Assembly (NCBI GenBank): GCA_937132035.1
Contig: CAKZOA010000227.1
Location: 1 to 42,947, forward strand
Length of the DNA stretch: 42,947 nt
Direction: 5' to 3'
Origin: an uncultured Desulfobulbaceae bacterium
Lineage (GTDB): Bacteria; Desulfobacterota; Desulfobulbia; Desulfobulbales; Desulfocapsaceae
Shown here: piece after piece, positions 35,853 through 42,947 of the stretch
Position numbering within the stretch: position 1 is the first letter of the stretch
Layout: each line of letters opens with the position of its first letter
Position numbers and translations under genes: made by a program
Notes under the pieces: model-generated
Database searches by the model: none
What the model saw: only the letters and a program-made list of their open reading frames with translations
Told to the model about the DNA's origin: nothing

Positions 35853-36814
35853 GAGTTGGCTATTACCAGATCCCTGAGGGAGCGGATGAAGAGGGGTTTG
35901 GTGTTGAGCGATGGACAGGGCCGGCAGGTCAGTCCTTTTTTGCGGGCCATGTCGCGGTAGAGCATGTTTATCTCATAGAGTGTTTCGACGTGATCGGAGA
36001 CGAAGCTTATCGGCACCATGAGGATGTTCTTGTATCCCTCGGCGGCGAGTGTGTCGATCATTTCCGGGGTGGAGGGAGAGAGCCATTCAACGGGGCCGCT
36101 TCTGCTCTGGAAACAGAGTCTGCCGCGGTACCCTGTTATCTCTTCTATTTTGGCGATGCTGATCTGCAGCTGCTCAAGGTAGGGGTCACCCTCCTCGATA
36201 AATGAGGTGGGCAGGCTGTGAGCGCTGTAGACAATGGCTACCTCTCCTGCGGACGTTGAACCGAAGCCGGCCAGACCCTCCTGGATGTTTTCTGCAAAGC
36301 TTTGGATATAGCGCCGGTTATCCGGCCAGCCGTGAACTTCAGAAATAGCGGTATCTATCTTCAACCTTCCAGCACAGCGCTTAAGGTCACCAAGCGATGA
36401 GCCCGAGGTGGCACAGGAAAAATGGGGATAGAGCGGCAGAGCGATGATTCTACCGACTTTCTCTTGAGACAGTCTCTGCAGAGCATCGCTTGCCGTGGGT
36501 CGCCAGTAGCGCATGGCGGTGACCACAGAGTAATCGCCTTCACCGTCCAGCATCTGCTGGAGGGCGTTTGCCTGTTCGTTGGTGATGCGGATAAGTGGGG
36601 AGCCGCCGCCTATCTTTTCGTAGGTTTTACGGCTTTTGGGCGCACGTTTTCGGGCGATATACCAGGCCAGCGGCTTCTGCATGAAAGGGGGGCCAAGCCG
36701 GATGATATCCCGATCGGAAAAGAGATTGTAGAGAAAAGGTGCGACGTCTTCGAGTTTCTCGGGACCGCCCATGTTAAGAAGTACTACCCCAATTTTTTCC
36801 GCCATGAGACTCAT
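35849..36814 (-). CDS. hemH: Ferrochelatase
   Basis: A 321-residue protein matching the ferrochelatase family: VVLLNMGGPEKLEDVAPFLY at the N-terminus, ALPLYPHFSCATSGSS, the catalytic His in VYSAHSLP and the acidic metal-site residue in SFVSDHVETLYEI. It inserts ferrous iron into protoporphyrin IX or coproporphyrin III; the sequence alone does not decide which. No iron-sulfur cluster tail is seen. The start could be the first Met or the second, three codons later (MAEKIGV). The 3' end overlaps rodA by four bases. If the host is a sulfate reducer, this is of note because many of those make heme from siroheme instead. Confidence 0.93.
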   Translation of the reverse strand: MSLMAEKIGVVLLNMGGPEKLEDVAPFLYNLFSDRDIIRLGPPFMQKPLAWYIARKRAPKSRKTYEKIGGGSPLIRITNEQANALQQMLDGEGDYSVVTAMRYWRPTASDALQRLSQEKVGRIIALPLYPHFSCATSGSSLGDLKRCAGRLKIDTAISEVHGWPDNRRYIQSFAENIQEGLAGFGSTSAGEVAIVYSAHSLPTSFIEEGDPYLEQLQISIAKIEEITGYRGRLCFQSRSGPVEWLSPSTPEMIDTLAAEGYKNILMVPISFVSDHVETLYEINMLYRDMARKKGLTCRPCPSLNTKPLFIRSLRDLVIANS

Positions 36815-36913
36815 CCTCTGTCACTCATCTTTTCCTGGAACGGCTCAATACTTTACACCAAATGGATCTTTGATGCAAAAGCTACTTGTCAGCCTGTTGC
36901 AGGTAAGACCTAA

Positions 36914-37111
36914 ATGGCCCAAAAAGAAAGGGCTGAGCTTGATTCTTGGACTCCAGGAAATATACTTATAAGAAGGGCGGAACTTATTCTTAAACAGGCA
37001 TTAGGAATAGTGCTGACTGTACTGACTGCTCTTTACGGTTTCATAAGTTTCCGTCTGGGAAATGTGCCATGGAGGCACACAGGCAGTGATGTTGGAGCAT
37101 ACATCACTTAA
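36914..37111 (+). CDS. Possible small single-span membrane protein
   Basis: A 65-residue frame with one hydrophobic helix (ALGIVLTVLTALYGFISF). The ribosome-binding site is weak (AGGTAAG at some distance). It lies alone between hemH and the HPF-like gene, 20 bases before the latter's start codon. No family is recognised. It could be a genuine small membrane protein or chance; the rest of 36815-36913 holds the hemH promoter region and nothing I can name. Confidence 0.3.
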   Translation: MAQKERAELDSWTPGNILIRRAELILKQALGIVLTVLTALYGFISFRLGNVPWRHTGSDVGAYIT

Positions 37112-37131
37112 GCATTAATTGGAGGGACTCT

Positions 37132-37665
37132 ATGGAACTACAGGTCGAAGCCCGAAATATCGAATTGCGTAAAGGTTGGCAGGAAAGGATCGAAGAAGAG
37201 AAAGAAAAGCTGATTCGAAACTTTGCTTCCTATCTTTTGCACCTTCGAGTAGTTATAGAAGCGACTACTCATCATAAAGAAGGAGGGTTTGAGATCAAAT
37301 TGGTTGCATCGGTACCGAACGATACACTCGTTGTCTCACGTAAGGGGGCTGCAGTCAGGCCTTTGCTGGTTGAAGCATTTGATGTGCTGTCGCTGCAGTT
37401 AAAGGAAACCATCCGCAAAAAACGAAAGACCGAGACATCTCCCGAGTCGCTGCTGGATGGCAACAGCTTTGGTACTATCCGCAAGCTTTCCCCGCATGAG
37501 TCTTACGGTTTCATATCCACTCCCGATATGCGGGATGTCTATTTTCACGAGAACGCTCTGAAAAATATAAATATGGAAGATCTCTCCGAAGGCGATGGCG
37601 TTCTGTATGGTGAAACTTTGGGAGACAAGGGCCCCCAGGCTTCATGGGTACGTCTCGCTAAATAA
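37132..37665 (+). CDS. HPF/RaiA-like ribosome hibernation domain fused to cold-shock domain
   Basis: A 177-residue protein; GGAGGG just upstream supports the ATG. Residues about 1-100 resemble the ribosome-binding domain of HPF/RaiA (VEARNIELRKGWQERIEEE, LRVVIEATTHHKEGG, EIKLVASVPNDTLVVSRKG). Residues about 112-177 form a cold-shock domain with RNP-like strands SYGFIS and VYFHENAL and the opening FGTIRKLSP. Such two-domain proteins are annotated as HPF/cold-shock proteins in several proteobacteria. The expected role is binding of ribosomes or rRNA under stress or slow growth. It lacks the long C-terminal dimerisation domain of long HPF. It is followed by a strong hairpin shared with the convergent M20 peptidase gene. 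Confidence 0.85.
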   Translation: MELQVEARNIELRKGWQERIEEEKEKLIRNFASYLLHLRVVIEATTHHKEGGFEIKLVASVPNDTLVVSRKGAAVRPLLVEAFDVLSLQLKETIRKKRKTETSPESLLDGNSFGTIRKLSPHESYGFISTPDMRDVYFHENALKNINMEDLSEGDGVLYGETLGDKGPQASWVRLAK

Positions 37666-37688
37666 CTCCTGCACAACGTTACGCTACT

Positions 37689-37727
37689 CCAGAACCCCTT
37701 CGGACACTGTTTCCGAGGGGGTTCTGG
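37689..37727. terminator. Bidirectional hairpin between convergent genes
   Basis: A 16-base-pair stem (37689-37704 with 37712-37727, CCAGAACCCC... pairing with ...GGGGTTCTGG, one wobble) surrounds a seven-base loop. It sits 24 bases after the HPF-like gene and 15 bases from the stop of the peptidase gene. The following T content is poor on both strands, so it may end transcription weakly or protect 3' ends. Confidence 0.7.
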
Positions 37728-37741
37728 CGTTTGATCCCGTA

Positions 37742-38944
37742 TCAGTCCCCTTGGGTGTTTGCGAAATGCGGCAGCAGGCCGTGCCTTTGCTTCTCCCAGA
37801 TATCGATAACGGTGAGCGTTGCCAGTTTGCAGCGCTGTACGAGAGAGGCTTTGATCATATATTCGTCGGCGCTGTGGTCAAGGCCGCCTATCGGTCCGAG
37901 GCCGTCGAGTACCGGAATGCCGCATTCCGAAAGAGTATTGGCGTCGGAGACGCCGCTGCGCAGTTCGGACCGCAGCGGCAGGCCGAGGAAATCGGCCTGT
38001 TGCTTGAACAATCGGTAAAGGGCCCTGTTCTGTTCGGTCTGCTTCATAGGGACTCTGTTATGCGTGGCAGATATCGTACTGGTGGTCCCCTTAACAGTGG
38101 ATCGAGAGGCAATCTCCTCAACACGTTTTCTGCAGATCTCACCATCCTCGCTGGTCACGTAGCGTGTATCTATTTCGGCCGTGGCCCGCTCGGCAACGAC
38201 ATTGGCTGCACTACCTCCGGCCACCAGGCCAACATTGACAACGATTTCCTTGTCGGGGTCGTTGAGTTCTTCGAGATGAATGGTTTTGTGGGCGAGTTCG
38301 AGCACGGCGCTGGTTTTGCCCAGTTCCTGGGTGAAGGCGGCATGACCTGATTTGCCGTATATGTCGAGATGGTAACCGGATTTGCCTTTGCGCCCGGTGA
38401 CCACCTCGCCTTCGGTGCCACCGCATTCAAACACCAGTCCGCAGAGGCCTTTTCTGCCGTAGCTGCGTATCAGTTCAGCGGAGTGACGGGAGCCGGTTTC
38501 TTCGTCGGAATTGCAGATAAGGACGATGGGGATTTTCTCCAGCAGACGCTGGCTGTTGAGTGCCTTGAGCAGAAAAACGGCAGTCACCAGCCCACCTTTC
38601 ATATCACAGACGCCTGGTCCGTAGGCATGCGTTTCATCTTCCCGGTAAAAGTTGAAACTGCTCTCCAGGGGGAAGACGGTATCCATGTGGCCTACCAGTA
38701 CAAGCGGCCGCTGTGCTCGGGTAGTGACGGCAGCCGAATGAAAAATCAGGTTGTCGCCGCAAACCTGCGACTGATGAACGGTGCATTGCAGCGGGCAGTC
38801 GGCAAGCACTTGACGAAGCAGTAGGCCAACCTGGTTGACACCCTCTTTGTAGAGGGTATGGCTTGGCTGCAGGACGAGCTTTTCCAGAAGCTGAAACTGC
38901 TGTCGTTCATTGTCGTCAAGATAGTGCAGGATCTGTTGCTGCAT
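37742..38944 (-). CDS. M20-family metallopeptidase (CPG2/DapE/ArgE-like)
   Basis: A 400-residue zinc-dependent amidohydrolase. Metal ligands and catalytic residues are visible: LVGHMDTVFP, GPGVCDMKGG, NSDEETGS (general base Glu and ligand Glu), LVFECGG and DHSADEY. A lid/dimerisation domain lies between (KSGYHLDIYGKSGHAAF). M20 enzymes remove terminal amino acids or acyl groups from peptides and acylated amino acids. The gene starts three bases after the KamA-like gene and is the last of a three-gene operon with an ATP-grasp enzyme. In that context it may cut the amide formed by the ligase, or deprotect an intermediate. No signal peptide is present. Confidence 0.9.
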   Translation of the reverse strand: MQQQILHYLDDNERQQFQLLEKLVLQPSHTLYKEGVNQVGLLLRQVLADCPLQCTVHQSQVCGDNLIFHSAAVTTRAQRPLVLVGHMDTVFPLESSFNFYREDETHAYGPGVCDMKGGLVTAVFLLKALNSQRLLEKIPIVLICNSDEETGSRHSAELIRSYGRKGLCGLVFECGGTEGEVVTGRKGKSGYHLDIYGKSGHAAFTQELGKTSAVLELAHKTIHLEELNDPDKEIVVNVGLVAGGSAANVVAERATAEIDTRYVTSEDGEICRKRVEEIASRSTVKGTTSTISATHNRVPMKQTEQNRALYRLFKQQADFLGLPLRSELRSGVSDANTLSECGIPVLDGLGPIGGLDHSADEYMIKASLVQRCKLATLTVIDIWEKQRHGLLPHFANTQGD

Positions 38945-38947
38945 GAA

Positions 38948-40543
38948 TCAGCTCTGGTACGTAGCAAAGGCGAAGGAGTCCGTCTTGTAAGTGTCCGGGT
39001 CGGCATCGGGGTAGGAAACCTCCGTATCGCTCCACGGTTTACGGAGGATGTACTCATTGTCCTCGAATGAGATGACGTTGGAGCGATGCAACGGAATTTT
39101 TCCGCCGGCTGTGGCGATGTAGCGTGGGATGGCGTCGCCTGAAATATTCCCGTACATCGACTCGACAATGTCCCTGCCTACCTCCAGCGGTACCCGAAAA
39201 TGTTTGAACTGCGGATTCCGGTAGCTGCAGTTGAAGATATAGTATGGGCGAACGTAGGCTTCATGTATGGTTTCGCAGAGTTTCCACATTTTTACCCGGC
39301 TGTCGTTGATGCCCTTGAGCAGTACTGCCTGGTTCAAAATGGTGAAAGAACGTTTGCTCAGACGCCGGTAGGCATCGCGCGAGAGGGGGGTGATTTCCTG
39401 GGCGGTGTTTATTTGGGTGACTACGCGGATAGGTTTTCTGTCGTTTGATTCTTCTATTATATCGAGGAGTTCGTCGTCGATTCGCATGGGCGCCGTCACC
39501 GGTATGCGGGTGCCCAGACGTTTGACTTTGACGTGGTCGATGTCGTCGAGTTGTGCCAGCAGCCATTTGAGTATGGAGTTGGGCAAGACGAAGGCGTCGC
39601 CGCCGGTGACCAGGATATCCCGTATGTTCTCGTTGTTCCGTATGTATTCAAGTGCCTCACCGTAGGCCTCCCAGGAGTAGGTTTTGTCCTTCCTGCCGAT
39701 ATGGGCTATGCGCAGACAGTGGGTGCAGTACATGGCGCACATATTGGTGGCCTTGATGGTGACCACTCTCGGATAGAACTGGTCGATGAGCCGGGCCGGA
39801 GAGTGATCTGCTGCCACCGGTGGAATCTCGATGCCGGCGTTGTCGACCATTTCACCGGTGGGGACGGATTGCAGCATTACAGGGTCATTGATGTTTCCCG
39901 GCATGATGAGGGAGCTGTAGTAGGGGGTGAGCCGCATGCGGAAATTTTTGGTCACCCGTCCTATGGAAGCTACGGCCTCGGCCGGCAGGTCGATGAGCTC
40001 GGCCAGTTCTTCGGCGGTGTTGATACAGTTGCGGATCTGGCCCTTGTAGCTTCCCCACTCGTTGGTGCTCATATTCAGCTTTGTGCGAATTCGTTCGCCG
40101 TTTTCCTGAATCTGCGGCCAGAGCTCGATGCCGCTCGGTGCCTCTGTATCCTTACGGGCAAGATATTCCTCAACCCGGGCGTTGGACTTGCCGGCTATTG
40201 GCAGCGCCTGGGTGAGACGGCCGCCGAGTGAGACCATGTGCTCGTCGATCTGCTGGTGTTTCAAGGCCAGGTTGCACAGATCCATCTTTGTCAGTCCGAA
40301 GTCCCGGATGCTGTTGCCGGCAAGGCGCTGTTTGAGGAGTTCCTGGAAAAGGCTGATGATGGGACCGGTCAGATTCTTCTTACAGGCCTTCTCAACCAGC
40401 TGGGAAAGTTCCTTCTTTACTGCCCCCGTGGGTACCTGGCCCTTCTCCCTGGGAGGATCTCCGGTAAGCTTGCCGATGAGTTCGAGGGTGTACTGGTCCA
40501 ATGCGTTGTGACAGTCCTGATCGCTGCGTATGTGCGGTTCCAT
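38948..40543 (-). CDS. KamA-like radical SAM aminomutase
   Basis: A 531-residue radical SAM enzyme of the lysine 2,3-aminomutase group. The cluster motif is Cys269-x3-Cys273-x2-Cys276 (CAMYCTHC). It is followed by LVTGGDAFVL, LGTRIPVTAPMRI, NQAVLLKGIND, and Lys482 in ATAGGKIPL, aligned with the PLP-binding lysine of LAM. The N-terminal 200 residues are helical and longer than in short EpmB-type members. By memory alignment, the Asp in the CDLS segment and the Asp before the GGGGK motif, which hold the side-chain amine of lysine in LAM, are replaced here (FNCSYRN and YIATAGG). Another amino acid is therefore the likely substrate. It lies eight bases after the ATP-grasp gene and three bases before the M20 gene. 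Confidence 0.88.
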   Translation of the reverse strand: MEPHIRSDQDCHNALDQYTLELIGKLTGDPPREKGQVPTGAVKKELSQLVEKACKKNLTGPIISLFQELLKQRLAGNSIRDFGLTKMDLCNLALKHQQIDEHMVSLGGRLTQALPIAGKSNARVEEYLARKDTEAPSGIELWPQIQENGERIRTKLNMSTNEWGSYKGQIRNCINTAEELAELIDLPAEAVASIGRVTKNFRMRLTPYYSSLIMPGNINDPVMLQSVPTGEMVDNAGIEIPPVAADHSPARLIDQFYPRVVTIKATNMCAMYCTHCLRIAHIGRKDKTYSWEAYGEALEYIRNNENIRDILVTGGDAFVLPNSILKWLLAQLDDIDHVKVKRLGTRIPVTAPMRIDDELLDIIEESNDRKPIRVVTQINTAQEITPLSRDAYRRLSKRSFTILNQAVLLKGINDSRVKMWKLCETIHEAYVRPYYIFNCSYRNPQFKHFRVPLEVGRDIVESMYGNISGDAIPRYIATAGGKIPLHRSNVISFEDNEYILRKPWSDTEVSYPDADPDTYKTDSFAFATYQS

Positions 40544-40551
40544 GATGATAA

Positions 40552-42006
40552 TTAGGCCTCTTCAATGGTTTGTTGTATGAATCCTACTCCTTGACACAAT
40601 CCTTCGTTGACTTCCTCTCTGTTGGTGGCTACGGAAACGACTCTGGCGAGAAACGTTCCGGGCATGACATAGAAGTTGGTGCCCACGTGTTCGAGGATGG
40701 CAAAATCTTTGAGCAGTTCACCATTGGCAACTTTTCTAAAAGTTTCACGCTCGTAGATGTTCTGGGGAATGTAGCCCGTTGTTCTCTTCTGGGTATCTAT
40801 CTTGTAATTGTACGTTCCCCAGTGAAGATTGCGGTGGTTGGAGGACAGCTCTCTGGTGTTTTTGGGGAAGCGGTCTTCGGTGACGGCAAAGTATTCCAGT
40901 TCCATGAGAGAGGGACTGCCTTCCGGCAGCGACTGTTCGAGGGTCAGACAGAACTCCAGCGTCGTGCCTTGCTTGCGGGCATTGATTTCCAGAAAGACGA
41001 CGTTGCCGTCGTGGTCGATGAGATAGTCACAGCCGAAGATACCGCGATAGCCATGATGGCCAAGAATTTTGCCCACCCTGACGGTGTAGTCTCTCAGAAT
41101 CTGCTGGCTTGCGGCGTCGAGTTCCGTCGGATAGAGCGAGCCGACGAAACGGTTGCCGCCGACGATAACCTGATCTGCTATGCCGGCGATATAGACATCG
41201 TTTTCGTTGGCGACCACGGCCAGAACGGTAGGATCATAGGTGTGAGGTATGTAACGCGACAGCAGATAGAGACTGTCTTCGTCGGTGAATATCGAGGTCA
41301 CCTCCTCCTGGTTTCGAGTCACGGCTGAATTTGAACCGGCGGCGGAATAGGGGGTGCTGATGAAGATACCTTCACCCCATTGCCGGCGCAGACCGGCAGT
41401 GGTCTGCAGAAGAGATTCAAGCCCGTCGCAGATATGGTGTTCGGCCATGGGGACAATACCATTGAGTGTCTGGTACTGGAAAATCTTGGAATTGAATCTT
41501 TTGGCGATGGTTTTATCGGGTCCGAGAATGGTAACGCCTTCGATTTCATCGAGGGTCAGCTCCTCTATGGATTCATAGAGACTTATATAGAGCTGGTTCT
41601 GCTTTTTGAGGATGGTGTCGATCAATGCGCGGATGGTTTTGCTGGCGGAAACCGCGGAGATGAAATGATCATATTTTATGCGACAGCTTTTGCGAAAGGC
41701 GCCGAGGTTGAGCCTGCCCAGTTCTTCGTCGACTGCTCCCAGCCTGGCCTCGGGATTGATGACGAAGATGTTGGCGTAGTTGTACTGAATGCAGATATCA
41801 GGTATTACGGCAATAAACCGGACCTCTTTGTTGTAGACTCGCCGGTTGAGCGTTTCCTGAAGGAAGGTGTTGAGGCCATAGGCCTTGAGATCGCCTATGT
41901 AGAGGAAATAATAATAATCGGGATTGTAGGTAAAGTTCGAGAAGAGGATTTCATCGTCATAGTCCATGGTCTGCCGCTCGTGTAAGGTGGGAGCTGAGGT
42001 GGGCAT
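40552..42006 (-). CDS. ATP-grasp enzyme, probable amide ligase
   Basis: About 484 residues from the ATG at 42006; an ATG at 41967 is possible. The frame is open to 42342, but that part contains a strong terminator and is better read as leader. The C-terminal half carries ATP-grasp features: VIVGGNRFVGSLYPTEL, HHGYRGIFGCDYLIDHDGNV and the metal-binding VVFLEINARKQGTTL. The N-terminus has an unusual run NPDYYYFLYIGDL. ATP-grasp enzymes activate a carboxylate as acyl phosphate and join it to an amine, thiol or nitrogen. I do not recognise the subfamily. It is first in an operon with a KamA-like aminomutase and an M20 peptidase. Confidence 0.8.
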   Translation of the reverse strand: MPTSAPTLHERQTMDYDDEILFSNFTYNPDYYYFLYIGDLKAYGLNTFLQETLNRRVYNKEVRFIAVIPDICIQYNYANIFVINPEARLGAVDEELGRLNLGAFRKSCRIKYDHFISAVSASKTIRALIDTILKKQNQLYISLYESIEELTLDEIEGVTILGPDKTIAKRFNSKIFQYQTLNGIVPMAEHHICDGLESLLQTTAGLRRQWGEGIFISTPYSAAGSNSAVTRNQEEVTSIFTDEDSLYLLSRYIPHTYDPTVLAVVANENDVYIAGIADQVIVGGNRFVGSLYPTELDAASQQILRDYTVRVGKILGHHGYRGIFGCDYLIDHDGNVVFLEINARKQGTTLEFCLTLEQSLPEGSPSLMELEYFAVTEDRFPKNTRELSSNHRNLHWGTYNYKIDTQKRTTGYIPQNIYERETFRKVANGELLKDFAILEHVGTNFYVMPGTFLARVVSVATNREEVNEGLCQGVGFIQQTIEEA

Positions 42007-42061
42007 GTCTTTACCGCCGTCACTCAATGAGTGTCGCCCTGCCAGTGTAAGGAAAAAAAAA

Positions 42062-42092
42062 CGGCCAGTCTTCGCTGTAAGAGAAGTGGCCG
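42062..42092 (-). terminator. Strong terminator in the leader of the ATP-grasp operon
   Basis: CGGCCA (42062-42067) pairs with TGGCCG (42087-42092), with an inner CTTC/GAAG helix. On the minus strand the stem is followed by nine or so T residues (A-run 42053-42061). It lies between the predicted promoter near 42350 and the ATG at 42006, so readthrough is needed for the operon to be expressed from that promoter. Confidence 0.75.
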
Positions 42093-42323
42093 CTGTCTGT
42101 AATTGTTTTGGGATATTGTTCGTGGAAGACAAACCCGGCGCAGAGTGCTGGGGGCGAGGCTGCCGGAAAAACGGTTGGATATGAGAAATCCATACAGCAG
42201 GAAATAGGCACAGCAATTTTCCTTCATCTGTCTGAGCGATTGAAACGCTGCCCTTAATACCTTCATGCCTGAGGAACCGCTGCCAGGTAAGGAAAATATC
42301 CAACTCAGGGCTATTTTTCCCAT

Positions 42324-42352
42324 TCAATACCTCCGGCACCACCCTTTGTCAA
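42324..42352 (-). promoter_or_regulatory. Predicted sigma-70-type promoter of the ATP-grasp operon
   Basis: On the minus strand TTGACA (plus 42347-42352) and TATTGA (plus 42324-42329) are separated by exactly 17 bases. The -35 box is a perfect match and the -10 box is partial. The transcript would have a leader of about 310 bases that includes the terminator at 42062-42092. Confidence 0.5.
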
Positions 42353-42947
42353 GCAAGAAGCACAAGCAGCTTGAAAAAGTATCTCCGGAAAAAACTGAGA
42401 GGCGCTAAGGTAAAGAGTTGACTATCGATTCGCTATACCCATGCCATAGCAAGTGCGCCTGCTCTAGCCTAGTCTGGGCTACTCTAGTAACTGGTCTGCG
42501 GCAGCGGCTGTATTGGGAGCGGTTTCGGGAAGGCCCCAAGTCAGCAATCAGAAAATGAAGCAGATCGCTCTCCACGTCGATGTGGTGTTGAGGATATGAT
42601 CAAAAATGTACTGGGGGTGACGACTGGCTGGTCATGCTAAATAAACAGGATATAATGATAAGTCTGTATCTTTGAGCATTTGAGCAAAGAGTATGGCTGA
42701 GGTTTGCGGCGGAGTGAAGGGTGGTTGAGATGAGAGACTGAAGGTGTCAAAATACTTGACATATGGAGCTATTTTTGCGACCCTTTAAAGACATTTGAAG
42801 GAATTCAGTCGTTTTCTCTGGGGAAAATCTCTATGATGTTAACAGGCTGCCTTCATTAACGGGCCTGTGGAGCCTGTTTTATAGAAGTTTTTCCAAACCG
42901 TCAGTCTTCCATCCAGGAAGCAACGTCCAACACGAACCCAAGGAGAG
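42353..42947. other. Gene-free right end of the window
   Basis: About 600 bases without a recognisable gene. A possible hairpin pairs AACAGGCT (42841-42848) with AGCCTGTT (42871-42878), followed by TTTAT; it is oriented as a terminator for plus-strand transcription. A TTGACA occurs near 42757 with no good -10 box. Nothing else could be supported. Confidence 0.35.

Noticed and set aside
38948-40543. Assignment as EpmB (EF-P lysylation aminomutase)
   Set aside because: The protein is much longer than EpmB, and no EF-P or EpmA-like gene is nearby.
42390-42420. TPP-riboswitch-like CTGAGA on the plus strand
   Set aside because: The rest of the riboswitch core is absent and no thiamin-related gene follows.
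42750-42790. Promoter at the TTGACA near 42757
   Set aside because: No acceptable -10 box lies at 16-18 bases and no gene follows in the window.

Overview
The window looks like chromosomal DNA of a Gram-negative bacterium, most likely a deltaproteobacterium (Desulfobacterota, perhaps Desulfobulbales). This is an inference from gene content: long PAS/Cache hybrid kinases, a CHASE2 kinase beside FecR and OmpA proteins, and a complete mreB-mreC-mreD-mrdA-rodA rod-shape operon. No rRNA gene or other decisive taxonomic marker is present. There is one tRNA gene, no CRISPR array and no intact transposon.

Layout. (1) 1-6190, plus strand: the end of a FecR-domain protein, an OmpA-type lipoprotein and a CHASE2 hybrid histidine kinase form an envelope-sensing group. 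A decayed receiver-domain relic on the minus strand and a SpoIIIAA/Ycf45-like ATPase with a C-terminal R3H-like domain follow. (2) 6248-11128, minus strand: a Cache/HAMP/PAS HisKA_2 kinase, a single-domain response regulator and two alpha/beta hydrolases. (3) 11159-12550: gene debris with a YHS-like fragment, a broken IS3-family element and an unidentified open fragment. (4) 12551-20491, plus strand: an unusual cassette of a FABP/nitrobindin-like barrel protein, a PhoD-like metallophosphoesterase, an 1128-residue GMC oxidoreductase fused to an alpha/beta hydrolase, and an eight-helix membrane protein of unknown family. (5) 20492-24164: more debris (BCCT transporter and UspA tails), a secreted subtilase, an Ada regulator/methyltransferase and a deleted EamA transporter gene. 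(6) 24165-29760: a long region without genes, a five-PAS hybrid kinase and RsgA. (7) 29764-35852: tRNA-Ala(GGC) on the minus strand, then the mre/mrd/rod operon on the plus strand. (8) 35849-42347: ferrochelatase (minus), an HPF-like/cold-shock fusion (plus), and a tightly packed minus-strand trio of ATP-grasp enzyme, KamA-like radical SAM enzyme and M20 peptidase behind a leader with a strong terminator. The last 600 bases hold no recognisable gene.

Two groups are the best candidates for undescribed biology. The ATP-grasp/KamA/M20 operon looks like a small pathway that makes and trims an amide of a beta-type amino acid. Its KamA appears to keep the radical SAM and PLP sites but to lack the acidic residues that bind the side chain of lysine in classical lysine 2,3-aminomutase. 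The 12.5-20.5 kb cassette could oxidise and hydrolyse a hydrophobic alcohol or ester (sterol-, hopanoid- or wax-like) at the membrane. It is bracketed by gene graveyards on both sides, which suggests it sits in a plastic, possibly acquired, segment.
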